From: Sulfuritalea sp.
GTDB lineage: Bacteria; Pseudomonadota; Gammaproteobacteria; Burkholderiales; Rhodocyclaceae
DNA length: 64,000 nucleotides
Assembly (NCBI GenBank): GCA_016716965.1
Contig: JADJUP010000030.1
Location: 62,001-126,000 of the forward strand
Reading direction: 5' to 3'
Within the stretch, counting starts at the first letter, position 1, and every line of letters starts with the position of its first letter. Shown in pieces: positions 32,904 to 41,610 of this stretch. The translations under genes were made by a program, and so were the position numbers. Under the pieces are notes generated by a model. The model was not told the DNA's origin and ran no database searches. It saw only the letters and a program-made list of their open reading frames with translations.

Positions 32904-34213
32904 CCACCGACGAACAACGAAAAGTGATCCTTGACCTGGTTCGCGACTATGCGACACAAAAGGAGCAGCGCACGCCCTTCGTCCCCGGCCGTGACGCCGT
33001 CCCCCCTGCGGGACGCGTCCTCGATGCCGAAGCCTACGTCGCCATGGTCGATGCCGCGCTCGACGGCTGGCTCACCACCGGACGCTTCAACGACGAGTTC
33101 GAACGCCTGATCGCAGCGCGCATAGGCGTAGAGCGGGCGCTGACCACCAACTCGGGGTCGTCGGCCAACCTGCTGGCACTGTCGGCACTGACATCGCCGC
33201 TACTCTGCGACCGGGCGCTCAAACCCGGCGACGAAGTCATCACGGCAGCGGCCGGGTTTCCGACCACCATCAACCCCATCCTCCAGAACGGTCTGGTGCC
33301 GGTCTTCGTCGATTCCTCGCTGCCCGGCTACAACCCGACGGTGGAAGCCGTCGAGGCCGCCATCGGGCCGCACACGCGAGCCATCATGCTGGCACATGCG
33401 CTGGGTAATCCGTTCGATGCCGCCGCATTGCGGGAACTGGCCGACCGGCGTGGCCTGTGGCTGATCGAAGACTGCTGCGATGCCTTCGGCTCCCTGTTGC
33501 ACGGCCGCAGCGTCGGCAGCTTTGGGCATGTCGGCACCCTGAGCTTCTATCCGGCGCACCACATCACCACCGGCGAAGGCGGCGCGGTGTTCACCGACGA
33601 TCCCCTGCTCGCCCGCGCCATTGAGTCCTTCCGCGACTGGGGCCGCGACTGCTACTGCGCGCCCGGCCGGGACAACACCTGCGGCAAGCGCTTCGACTGG
33701 CAACTCGGCAACCTGCCCTGCGGCTACGACCACAAGTACATCTATGCCCATGCCGGCTACAACCTCAAGATGACCGACATGCAGGCAGCGCTGGGCGTCG
33801 CGCAAATGGCCCGGCTCGACGAGTTCGTTGCCGCACGGCGCGCCAATTTCGCGCACCTGACCGAGCGGATGCGCGCCTGCGAGGAATTCCTGATCCTGCC
33901 CGCAGCGACACCCGGCAGCATTCCGTCCTGGTTCGGCTTCCTCCTCACTCTGCGCGAAACCGCACCCTGCAGCCGCGTCGACCTGCTGCGCTACCTGGAC
34001 CAGCACAGGATAGGCACTCGCCTCCTGTTCGCCGGCAACGTAACCCGCCAGCCGTACATGAAGGGACGCCCCTACCGTGTCGCCGGCGACCTGGCCATCG
34101 CCAACGTGATCACCGAGCGCAGCTTCTGGATCGGCGTGTATCCGGGATTGAGCGTGGAGATGCTGGACTACGCCGCCGACCGGATCGGCGAGTTCCTGGG
34201 AGTGGGATTCTGA
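32900..34213 (+). CDS. rfbH: CDP-4-keto-6-deoxy-D-glucose 3-dehydrase (E1)
   Basis: 437 residues, a PMP-dependent [2Fe-2S] enzyme of the aminotransferase fold. The usual PLP lysine is replaced by His in FYPAHHITTGEGG, the hallmark of this dehydrase. Cluster cysteines are seen in WGRDCYCAPGRDNTCGKRFDW and LPCGYDHKY. It removes the 3-hydroxyl from CDP-4-keto-6-deoxyglucose. It needs a reductase partner (RfbI/DdhD type), which is not encoded nearby. Coupled to rfbG by ATGA; its own TGA overlaps a CTG that seems to start the next gene. Confidence 0.95.
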   Translation: MTTDEQRKVILDLVRDYATQKEQRTPFVPGRDAVPPAGRVLDAEAYVAMVDAALDGWLTTGRFNDEFERLIAARIGVERALTTNSGSSANLLALSALTSPLLCDRALKPGDEVITAAAGFPTTINPILQNGLVPVFVDSSLPGYNPTVEAVEAAIGPHTRAIMLAHALGNPFDAAALRELADRRGLWLIEDCCDAFGSLLHGRSVGSFGHVGTLSFYPAHHITTGEGGAVFTDDPLLARAIESFRDWGRDCYCAPGRDNTCGKRFDWQLGNLPCGYDHKYIYAHAGYNLKMTDMQAALGVAQMARLDEFVAARRANFAHLTERMRACEEFLILPAATPGSIPSWFGFLLTLRETAPCSRVDLLRYLDQHRIGTRLLFAGNVTRQPYMKGRPYRVAGDLAIANVITERSFWIGVYPGLSVEMLDYAADRIGEFLGVGF

Positions 34214-35271
34214 ACCAACCCCACCAGCCACTGCCAGCGGCAGACCTTGAACACATCCTCGCCCATACGACGCCCCTGTGGCGTGAACTGGCCGGATCGC
34301 GCATCTTCATCACCGGCGGTACCGGGTTTTTCGGCATCTGGCTGCTGGAGAGCATAGCCGCCGCGAATGACACCCTGAAAGTCGGCGTTGGCGCCACGGT
34401 GCTGAGCCGCAATCCGGCTGCGTTTCTCGCGCGAATGCCACATTTGGCGGATCGGTCCGAGTTTGACTGGCTTTGCGGCAACCCGGCGACCTTCAGCTTC
34501 CCGGTCTCCCGCCACGATTACCTCCTGCACCTGGCGACCGCCACCAGCGCGCATCTCACGCAGACCGATCCAGCCGAAATGCTCAAGACCAAGCTCGCGA
34601 GCATTTCCCGCGTGCTCGACTATGCGCGTCATGCGGAAATCCGCCGCATGCTGGTTACCAGTTCGGGCGCCGTCTACGGGCCGCAGACCCCGGAACTCTC
34701 CCATATCGACGAAACCTGTGGCGGCGCCCCCGATCCGATGAATCCGTCCTCCGCCTATGGCAACGGCAAACGACTGGTAGAACAGATGTGTGCGCTGACG
34801 CCGGAAGTCGACATAGTAATCGCCCGCTGCTTTTCGTTTGTTGGGCCGCACCTGCCTCTGGACGGCCGGTTTGCTGCGGGAAACTTTCTGAGGGATGCGC
34901 TGGCCGGGGGGCCAATCCGGATCCGTGGCGACGGCCGGGCGATACGCAGCTACCTGCACGCGGCTGACCTGACCATCTGGCTGTTGGCGCTGCTGTTGAA
35001 GGGCCGTCCACAGGCCGCATACAACGTCGGCAGCGATCAGGCGCTTAGCATCCTGGAACTGGCCCAACGCGTCGCTGCCGCAACCGGACGACCGATCGAG
35101 ATCAACCTGGCCGGCGCCACCTCGACTGCGGCGGCGGCAATCGACCGCTATGTGCCCGCGATAGAGCGCGCCCGGCGCGAACTTGGTGTCGATGTGCGCC
35201 TCGACCTCGACGCGGCGCAACAACGAACCCTGGCCTGGCTGGAGGCCGGGACGGGATCTCTCTCGCCATGA
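34210..35271 (+). CDS. NAD-dependent epimerase/dehydratase (CDP-paratose/abequose-synthase-like)
   Basis: About 353 residues if started at CTG 34210; the first in-frame ATG would be at 34399, far inside the domain. The Rossmann motif IFITGGTGFFGIWLLESI lies upstream of that ATG, so translation must start earlier, and CTG 34210 overlaps the rfbH stop as CTGA with GGGAGTGGGATT before it. VTSSGAVYGPQ and AYGNGKRLVE hold the catalytic Ser/Tyr-Lys. In this pathway it would reduce or epimerise the 4-keto-3,6-dideoxy sugar; a YerF-like reductase of a branched sugar is an alternative. A repeat copy at 34377-34401 encodes KVGVGATV. Confidence 0.8.
   Translation: MNQPHQPLPAADLEHILAHTTPLWRELAGSRIFITGGTGFFGIWLLESIAAANDTLKVGVGATVLSRNPAAFLARMPHLADRSEFDWLCGNPATFSFPVSRHDYLLHLATATSAHLTQTDPAEMLKTKLASISRVLDYARHAEIRRMLVTSSGAVYGPQTPELSHIDETCGGAPDPMNPSSAYGNGKRLVEQMCALTPEVDIVIARCFSFVGPHLPLDGRFAAGNFLRDALAGGPIRIRGDGRAIRSYLHAADLTIWLLALLLKGRPQAAYNVGSDQALSILELAQRVAAATGRPIEINLAGATSTAAAAIDRYVPAIERARRELGVDVRLDLDAAQQRTLAWLEAGTGSLSP
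34377..34401 (+). repeat. Dispersed GTCGGCG repeat, copy inside the epimerase gene
   Basis: GAAAGTCGGCGTTGGCGCCA followed by CGG, read in frame as KVGVGATV. It is a weaker match at the spacer bases. Confidence 0.4.
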
Positions 35272-36119
35272 AAGAATCCGCCACTCCGATCGGCGAGCCC
35301 ACGATCCTGATCGATGCGTCGCCCCCCACTCTTGCAGCCTATTGCCGCGAGGTTTTCGAGTTTCGCGAAGTCGCATGGATGCTGATCCGACGAGACCTGA
35401 TCGTGCGCTTTCGGCAAACCTATTTCGGGCTCGCCTGGCTGCTGTTCAAGCCGCTAATGCTGATGGCCGTGATGAGCTTTGCTTTCGGCTTTCTCGCCGG
35501 TTTCCAGAAAGTACATTCCGCTCCTTACCCATTGCTAATATTTTGTGGAGTCATCCCCTGGTACTTTTTCTCAAACTCGGTACCGGATGGAATGAACTCG
35601 CTTCTTGGCCACATCCACATCATCCAGAAGACTTACTTTCCGCGGGCTATCTTTCCGTTGGCGGCCGTCGCCATCGACGCCATTGAATTTCTTGTCGCGT
35701 GGATTCTGTTCGCCCTGGGCTGTATCTGGTTCGCCTATCTGCCTGGCTGGCAGATAGTCTTCCTGCCGCTATTCTTCCTGCAACTACTGGCGTTGTGCGC
35801 CGCCCTCGGGCTGTTGCTGGCCGTCGTCAATCTGCAGTTCCGTGACGTCGGCAACCTTGTACCTTTCCTGCTCACCGTAGGATTTTTCATCAGTCCGGTG
35901 GGTTATACGACCGAGCGCATCCCAACGGAATGGCAACTGTTGTACGCCCTCAACCCCCTCGTTGGAATAGTAGAGGGCTTGCGCTGGTGCCTTCTGAATG
36001 GCATGGGCGGCTTTCCCCTGATGCCCGTGATTCTTTCCCTGTCCATGACGATCGTGATCGGCGTAACGGCGATTCGCCATTTCCTGATAACCGAACCCAA
36101 ACTCGTGGATCTCGCCTGA
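35268..36119 (+). CDS. ABC-2 type polysaccharide export permease (Wzm/KpsM-like)
   Basis: 283 residues with six hydrophobic segments. MLIRRDLIVRFRQTYFGLAW is the conserved amphipathic N-terminal motif of Wzm/TagG/KpsM permeases, and FFISPVGYTTERIP plus YALNPLVGIVEGLRW are typical C-terminal motifs. It would form the inner-membrane channel for an undecaprenyl-linked or lipid-linked glycan. Coupled to the epimerase by ATGA and followed 7 bp later by its ATPase. Confidence 0.9.
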   Translation: MKESATPIGEPTILIDASPPTLAAYCREVFEFREVAWMLIRRDLIVRFRQTYFGLAWLLFKPLMLMAVMSFAFGFLAGFQKVHSAPYPLLIFCGVIPWYFFSNSVPDGMNSLLGHIHIIQKTYFPRAIFPLAAVAIDAIEFLVAWILFALGCIWFAYLPGWQIVFLPLFFLQLLALCAALGLLLAVVNLQFRDVGNLVPFLLTVGFFISPVGYTTERIPTEWQLLYALNPLVGIVEGLRWCLLNGMGGFPLMPVILSLSMTIVIGVTAIRHFLITEPKLVDLA

Positions 36120-36126
36120 CACCCAA

Positions 36127-36918
36127 ATGACAGACACGGTTATCGACATCGCCGGGTTGGGCAAACGCTATGCGCTGTCCCACCAGAACCGTCCCGACTC
36201 GCTGAAAACTTGGCTGCGGGGAAAGATCCGCTACACCGCCAACGGGCGCGACCAATCCGGAGACGAGGAATTCTGGGCGCTCAGAAACGTGTCGTTGCAG
36301 GTCCAACGAGGCGAATGTCTGGCCCTGATCGGCAAGAACGGGTCTGGCAAGTCCACCTTGCTCAAGATCCTTTCCAGGATCATCCCGCCAACGGAAGGCC
36401 GAGCAATGATTCGCGGCCGGATAGCTTCCCTGCTGGAAGTCGGTACCGGTTTTCATCCCGAACTCACGGGCAGGGAAAACGTGTTCCTGAATGCGGCCAT
36501 GCTTGGCTGTGCGGAAAAGGAAGTTCGGCGCAATTTCGATGCCATAGTCGATTTCTCGGGAGTCGAGCGCTTTCTTGATACGCCGGTCAAGCATTACTCC
36601 AGTGGCATGTACGTGCGGCTGGCCTACGCCGTCGCAGCGCATGTCAACGCCGACATTCTGATCGTTGATGAAGTGCTGGCAGTTGGAGATGTGGAATTTC
36701 GCCGGAAATGTCTGGATCACATGCGGCAGTTCCAATTGAGGCACAAGACTTGCGTAATCGTATCCCATGATATCGAGACCATTCAGCGATTGGCTACCCA
36801 TGTAGTCTGGCTTGACAGGGGAAGCATCGCTGAAACGGCGTCCACCAACCGATTCGCATTGCTCGATCGATATTCTGGCACCGCAGGGAACCAAGGTCCT
36901 CACGTCGGGGTTGTGTAA
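36127..36918 (+). CDS. ABC transporter ATPase for polysaccharide export (Wzt/KpsT-like)
   Basis: 263 residues. Walker A is LIGKNGSGKSTLLKIL, the signature is YSSGMYVRLAYAVA, Walker B is ADILIVDEVLAVGD, and the H-loop is VIVSHDIETI. The long N-terminal insert before the core (LKTWLRGKIRYT) is typical of Wzt/TagH. No C-terminal carbohydrate-binding domain of the long Wzt type is present, so chain-end recognition would differ. Pairs with the preceding permease. Confidence 0.92.
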   Translation: MTDTVIDIAGLGKRYALSHQNRPDSLKTWLRGKIRYTANGRDQSGDEEFWALRNVSLQVQRGECLALIGKNGSGKSTLLKILSRIIPPTEGRAMIRGRIASLLEVGTGFHPELTGRENVFLNAAMLGCAEKEVRRNFDAIVDFSGVERFLDTPVKHYSSGMYVRLAYAVAAHVNADILIVDEVLAVGDVEFRRKCLDHMRQFQLRHKTCVIVSHDIETIQRLATHVVWLDRGSIAETASTNRFALLDRYSGTAGNQGPHVGVV

Positions 36919-36984
36919 CGAGTTGAAGCAAGCCAACTCACGAACTATTCCTTGTTCGGGAAGTACAGAAACGTATTCCAACCA

Positions 36985-39378
36985 ATGCACAACGAAAGCA
37001 CGAATTCGCAAGAATCCCACCTGCCGTCAGGCGCCGTACCAGCGACGAAGCTCCTGGTATTTGCCATGAACGGCGAGGAAAGTGTTCGATTGGCGGACAA
37101 AGTCGCGATGCTATTGTCAAGACTCGGACATGAGATAACAATCTTCGAATATTGGGATCGCGAGTTCGATGATCCCGGTTTGCCTTCGCGATTGGCCGGA
37201 ATACCGATCTTCCCTCTTGCTCCCGGCGGATTCAACGCGCTGCCGAGATTGACCCGGAAACAGTACGCGGCCGCGTGCGGCGATGATATTGATTTTGCAT
37301 CCGTTGTACAACATTCAGTTGCCGGCGAGTGCTGGGAATCAAATGGTGCAATCGCACAAAGCCGACTCGACCCGGAGTCTGTTTATTATCAAAGGCTGCG
37401 CGGGGCTGCACACAAGATCGATGCAATCTACAGGGCGATGCAACCCACCGCGATCGTCATCGGACATGGTTCCGAAGCAGTTGCACGCATCTTGATCGCC
37501 AAGGCGCTGCAGGCGGAAATCCCGATTCTGGTCAGCGAAAGTTCGTTTTTCCCAGGTTATATCGCCCTTGATCCATGCGGCCAGCACTTCATACCCGGCC
37601 ACAACATGATCGATACCGACTGGAATACCGTTGTAAAAACTCCACTAACCGACGAACGAGAGAAATGGGTCAGGCGATTCATTGAAGAATGGCGCACGGC
37701 CGGCACATCCAAATATCCACAGGCCACCACAATTGAAGAAGAGCGAGTTGTCACTGAATTCCTTGATCGCGACTCACGTCCCAGTCTATTTGTACCAATG
37801 CAGGTTGCCTCAGATGCCAACGTCTATTTCGGTCTTGATGAACTGCCGTCTCTCCGGGAGTTTTATCAGCGGCTGATAGACAAACTAACGCCGCGATTCA
37901 AGCTAATCTTCAAGAGGCATCCGAAGGATCGCAGGGAAGCTGACCTTATACCCATTCAGAAGAACGATGGCCTTGTTGTTGATTCAGTCAGCATTCACTT
38001 CCTGATACTGAGCACTACAGCCACGCTGACATTCTCCTCAAACGTAGGACTCGAAGCACTGTTGCATGGCAAACCCGTGATTGTCGGCGGGCGACCCTAC
38101 TATCGCGACAAAGGGTTGACCCTGGATTTCGAATTCGTATGTCAAAGCGAAAGCCCGTCCGACGTAGTTGCCGCCTGGCATCCCCCGACCGACATCGTCC
38201 TTAAACTGGTCGGCTACCTGTGTAAGCGCTACTTGATTCCGGAAGACGATCCCGACCGCATGTCAGCGCGCCTTCTCGACGCATGCGACTCCCGCTATAA
38301 GCTACGTACGGACTTGCGTCGACCATTTCACGAGCAAGCTCCGCTGTTTGCCAGGGAACTATATGGGCTGATCATCTCAGGCGCTGAGCTATTTTGCGAA
38401 AATCGGGACGCCAACGATTTGGCAAACATTGTTGGCCTGCCTGCGGGCATAGATCGAATCGTCGAAGATCCGAGCGAACTGGATGCTGCCAATCGCGCAG
38501 TCACACCGTGGCTTCATCAGACTGATACCGCATTGCTTGCACGATATGCCTTCGTCGCGTCCCAGTTGCCGGCCGAAGCAAGAGTTCTCGATCTGTATTG
38601 CGACATAGGCTGCGGTGCCTACACTTTGGCCCACACCAGTTCTTGCAAAGTGGATGCAGTCGATACGTCACTAGCCCGGGTTCGTTACGCTCGCCAGCAC
38701 TGGTCACATCATGGAATCTGCTACACAACGGCGTCTGCCGCAGGATTTCTCGATCGCATCGAGGAACACACATATGACTTCGTAGTCTCGCATGGAACTG
38801 TCTCCCGAATGGGCGATCCCCAACGCTTCTTGCGTCATGCCTGGAGTGCTGTGAAGCCAGGTGGAAAATTGGTCATATCTGCGATCGACTCGCCTATCGA
38901 CGGTAACACCTTCCACGATTCGTCAATTAACTTGGCGTTCCCAGGGACACTGACGGCTTTCGCGAAAGCGGTCCCCGATTGCGAGTCGATCTATTTATAT
39001 CAGCAAAACGGTCTGGTCATATTGCACGAGCCGGAACCAACCAGTCCTGACGTCATTGGGTTGCTTACCAAAGGTGATCCGGTTCGACCATCCTGGAGTG
39101 ACAGTCCTTGCGCCCTGGAGATGTTCGAATACCAACCGGCTCCGCGAGTTCCCACTTCGCTTGCGGAACTGGCGCGCGCGTTAGTCACGCTACGCGTATC
39201 GGAACTTGTGCTTCTTGCGGAGGCACTTGAACGACGAAGGCCAAGCATTCGAGACGAATTTGGTCTCGCGTCATTGGGCCTGGCGGAGGTTTTTTGCTGT
39301 ATCTTCGGAAACCGCTTGGTTAAGCGCTTGGTTTTAGCGAATCACGATCAAGGCAACGCAGAACGGCACAGACGTTAG
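36985..39378 (+). CDS. Capsule-biosynthesis (KpsS/KpsC-like) glycosyltransferase fused to a SAM methyltransferase
   Basis: 797 residues from ATG 36985; a TTG at 36952 would add 11. Residues about 80-470 resemble the capsule-polysaccharide transferase group: LIFKRHPKDRREADLIPI, then TFSSNVGLEALLHGKPVIVG and RPYYRDKGLT, as in KpsS/KpsC. Residues about 530-690 are a class I methyltransferase with VLDLYCDIGCGAYTLA (motif I), CKVDAVDTSLARVRYA and WSAVKPGGKLVISAID. The base composition is visibly less GC-rich than the flanks, suggesting transfer. It probably adds and modifies a terminal sugar or linker of the glycan exported by the Wzm/Wzt pair; this is inferred. Confidence 0.7.
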   Translation: MHNESTNSQESHLPSGAVPATKLLVFAMNGEESVRLADKVAMLLSRLGHEITIFEYWDREFDDPGLPSRLAGIPIFPLAPGGFNALPRLTRKQYAAACGDDIDFASVVQHSVAGECWESNGAIAQSRLDPESVYYQRLRGAAHKIDAIYRAMQPTAIVIGHGSEAVARILIAKALQAEIPILVSESSFFPGYIALDPCGQHFIPGHNMIDTDWNTVVKTPLTDEREKWVRRFIEEWRTAGTSKYPQATTIEEERVVTEFLDRDSRPSLFVPMQVASDANVYFGLDELPSLREFYQRLIDKLTPRFKLIFKRHPKDRREADLIPIQKNDGLVVDSVSIHFLILSTTATLTFSSNVGLEALLHGKPVIVGGRPYYRDKGLTLDFEFVCQSESPSDVVAAWHPPTDIVLKLVGYLCKRYLIPEDDPDRMSARLLDACDSRYKLRTDLRRPFHEQAPLFARELYGLIISGAELFCENRDANDLANIVGLPAGIDRIVEDPSELDAANRAVTPWLHQTDTALLARYAFVASQLPAEARVLDLYCDIGCGAYTLAHTSSCKVDAVDTSLARVRYARQHWSHHGICYTTASAAGFLDRIEEHTYDFVVSHGTVSRMGDPQRFLRHAWSAVKPGGKLVISAIDSPIDGNTFHDSSINLAFPGTLTAFAKAVPDCESIYLYQQNGLVILHEPEPTSPDVIGLLTKGDPVRPSWSDSPCALEMFEYQPAPRVPTSLAELARALVTLRVSELVLLAEALERRRPSIRDEFGLASLGLAEVFCCIFGNRLVKRLVLANHDQGNAERHRR

Positions 39379-39490
39379 AACTCGTGCACCAAAGACTCTT
39401 CATCCTGCCACGAGCGACACGCGAGGAAGCCGGTAACCTCAAATCATGCCCGCCCCACCACCATCCGATCATGTTTGGCAGGAACGCACA

Positions 39491-40852
39491 ATGACGCGGG
39501 ATTCGCCACGCTTTCGTGACCGAATACTTGGACGCCTCTCATCTTTCGGTCACTCAGTCGGCGTTAGTGGTGCGCCTGCCGGCACTGCGATGTATTGGAT
39601 CAACCAATTGGCACGGCTTGTGGCGCTGCTTCTTCTATGCCCTCGCGAATGTCTGAATCTGGTTTCGGCACTACAGCGCACTCATCAGAGCAGTGCTTGG
39701 TACTCGATCACGGGGCCGAGGGCAAAGTTCCGCTGCGCTGCCGATTGGGATCCAGAACACAAGCTGGCTGCGCTACCTTGGCGTGCGCCGCTATTGGCCC
39801 CCTGGAACCGGACGTATTTCGACTTAGACTCAGCCGTAAGGCGGAACTTTGTCGATCGGATCTGTTTCGTATTTTTTATCGGTTTGGGTGATTACCTCTA
39901 TGCAACACCAGCCATTGCCGACATACGGCGAAGGCTGCCCGGCGTCCAACTCGTCGGCTACGTTTCATCGAACGCCGACGGACACAATGCCCCCCTCGTC
40001 AAACGTCTGCTGGCCTGCAATCCGGACATCGATGAAACTCTCACCTTCGCCGGATCTCCAAACGCGACAAACTGGAAGAATTACGACTACCGCGAAGTCA
40101 TTCGACATGAACAAGAAAACCCGCGTTCAATCGTCGTCCCCGTTTTGTACGAGTACGATGCACATTGCGAGCATAGGGTCGCCGAGATCTATCGTGGCTT
40201 TTGTCTGCCACTTCCGCAGCCAGTCCCCTCTCCTCTCATCCATCTGCCCAAATCGGCCACTAGCCCCGCACTTGCTTTAATGGCATCGTTGCGGCCGCAA
40301 TTGGAGCTACACGCAAAAGGGCTTGCATTTCTGCAGCTGGATAGTCGCTCCAGCGGCTACGTTTATCCATATATCGCGGATGTTGCATCAGCGCTGGTCG
40401 AGAGAGGCTACGTCGTACTTGTCGCTGGAGAAGCCGACACTTGCGACGAACGGGTATTTGAACTCGATCCAATGGCAATCCCCATTGAACAGACATTTGG
40501 TCTTCTCGCGGCACTTAAGAATTGCGGATACCCTGTCCGAATTGTCAGCGTTACCTCTGTTTTCTGGCCCGCTTCCTCGGCGCTCGGCATCCCCAATCTC
40601 ACGATGCAGCACCGCCACGACCCAGGCGTAGGAAGTCTTTGGTATCCAAACCTTTGGGTTATTACCGACAGGAATTACCAAACGCTCCCGGCTTCCCGAC
40701 AAATTGTCTGCCCCGCCGACAAATTTGCCACCTCCCAAGACGGATTGATCAGCTACGATCCGGATTTCCTGTTGGAATCGTTCGACCGTCTGTCCTCGCC
40801 AGCTTTTCGTGACTTTGCTCAATATGACACCCAAGATCGTTGTGCCGGATAA
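39491..40852 (+). CDS. Glycosyltransferase-9/heptosyltransferase-like protein
   Basis: 453 residues from ATG 39491, chosen because AGGAA lies 8 bp before it; ATG 39446 is an in-frame alternative. FVFFIGLGDYLYATPAIADIRRRLPGVQLVGY corresponds to the N-terminal GT9 pattern (GD.....P....L). AFLQLDSRSSGYVYPYIADVASALVERGYVV and VSVTSVFWPASSALGIPNLTMQ fit the C-terminal nucleotide-sugar lobe. A catalytic assignment is not possible by eye. Composition is AT-richer than the cluster average. Confidence 0.6.
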   Translation: MTRDSPRFRDRILGRLSSFGHSVGVSGAPAGTAMYWINQLARLVALLLLCPRECLNLVSALQRTHQSSAWYSITGPRAKFRCAADWDPEHKLAALPWRAPLLAPWNRTYFDLDSAVRRNFVDRICFVFFIGLGDYLYATPAIADIRRRLPGVQLVGYVSSNADGHNAPLVKRLLACNPDIDETLTFAGSPNATNWKNYDYREVIRHEQENPRSIVVPVLYEYDAHCEHRVAEIYRGFCLPLPQPVPSPLIHLPKSATSPALALMASLRPQLELHAKGLAFLQLDSRSSGYVYPYIADVASALVERGYVVLVAGEADTCDERVFELDPMAIPIEQTFGLLAALKNCGYPVRIVSVTSVFWPASSALGIPNLTMQHRHDPGVGSLWYPNLWVITDRNYQTLPASRQIVCPADKFATSQDGLISYDPDFLLESFDRLSSPAFRDFAQYDTQDRCAG

Positions 40853-41465
40853 CTACGCCATTGACAGCAATGGTGTCATCTATCAGATTCGATATGGCGA
40901 GTTCGTATACGACTTCGCCTATGTCGAGATGCGCTATAACCACGATGCACCAATTTCGCAGATGGCGCATCTACGTCTCGGCTACCTCATTGGTGCCCTC
41001 GGACGCACACCGACGTCGCTGCTTGATGTCGGTTACGGCAATGGCGAGTTCCTCCGAACCGCCCACAAGCTGGTTGCCGATTGCGAAGGCTATGACGTTC
41101 CTCCGGCCTACCCTTTGCCGCCGACTATCGGGCAGACAGAGTCGCTGTATGAAAGAGAATACGAAGTGGTGACGTTTTTCGATTCGCTCGAACACTTCAG
41201 GAATCCATACGAGATCGCTTCTTTGCGGTGCCGCTACGTCATGATTTCAGTTCCCTGGTGCCATTTCGTCGATGACGCTTGGTTCATGGCCTGGAAACAT
41301 AGACGTCCCGATGAGCATCTCTGGCATTTCAGCCTTGAAAGCCTGGTCCGTTTCTTCTCGTCCATGGGCTTCAGATTGCTTTGCAGCGGCAACCCGGAAG
41401 ACGTCGTTCGCGGGGAGCTGAACGGACTGCCCAACATACTGACCGCAGTGTTCGAACGCTCATGA
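40824..41465 (+). CDS. SAM-dependent methyltransferase
   Basis: 213 residues, starting MTPKIVVPDN at 40824 and overlapping the end of the preceding gene. LLDVGYGNGEFLRTAH is SAM motif I, and EVVTFFDSLEHFRNPYEI is motif II/post I of Methyltransf_11/23-type enzymes. SVPWCHFVDDAWF with DEHLWHFSLESLVRFF is the usual C-terminal block of glycan-cluster methyltransferases. The acceptor is unknown. Its stop overlaps an ATG at 41462 (ATGA). Confidence 0.8.
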   Translation: MTPKIVVPDNYAIDSNGVIYQIRYGEFVYDFAYVEMRYNHDAPISQMAHLRLGYLIGALGRTPTSLLDVGYGNGEFLRTAHKLVADCEGYDVPPAYPLPPTIGQTESLYEREYEVVTFFDSLEHFRNPYEIASLRCRYVMISVPWCHFVDDAWFMAWKHRRPDEHLWHFSLESLVRFFSSMGFRLLCSGNPEDVVRGELNGLPNILTAVFERS

Positions 41466-41602
41466 GCGCAGCAATCGCCCTTCAGTCCCTGGATGTGAGC
41501 GAATTCTTGGATCGCAATAATCAGATGAGTTCCGATCACGTCATTAACGGACACTCGGCGACCGCCAAAGGTTCCGCCCGCCCCTCGGCCGGGCGCGGCT
41601 GA
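41462..41602 (+). CDS. Possible 46-aa ORF coupled to the methyltransferase
   Basis: Starts with ATGA overlapping the previous stop and reads MSAAIALQSLDVSEFLDRNN to a stop at 41602, nine bases before the next GT9-like gene. No similarity is recognised. It is either a tiny coupled gene or the original N-terminus of the next gene displaced by a frame change. Confidence 0.25.
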   Translation: MSAAIALQSLDVSEFLDRNNQMSSDHVINGHSATAKGSARPSAGRG

Positions 41603-41610
41603 GCACCTGC

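Noticed and set aside
39557..39592. AGTCGGCGTTAGTGGTGCGC as a further copy of the dispersed repeat
   Set aside because: Only the first eight bases match well; the rest diverges and includes an insertion, so it is left out.
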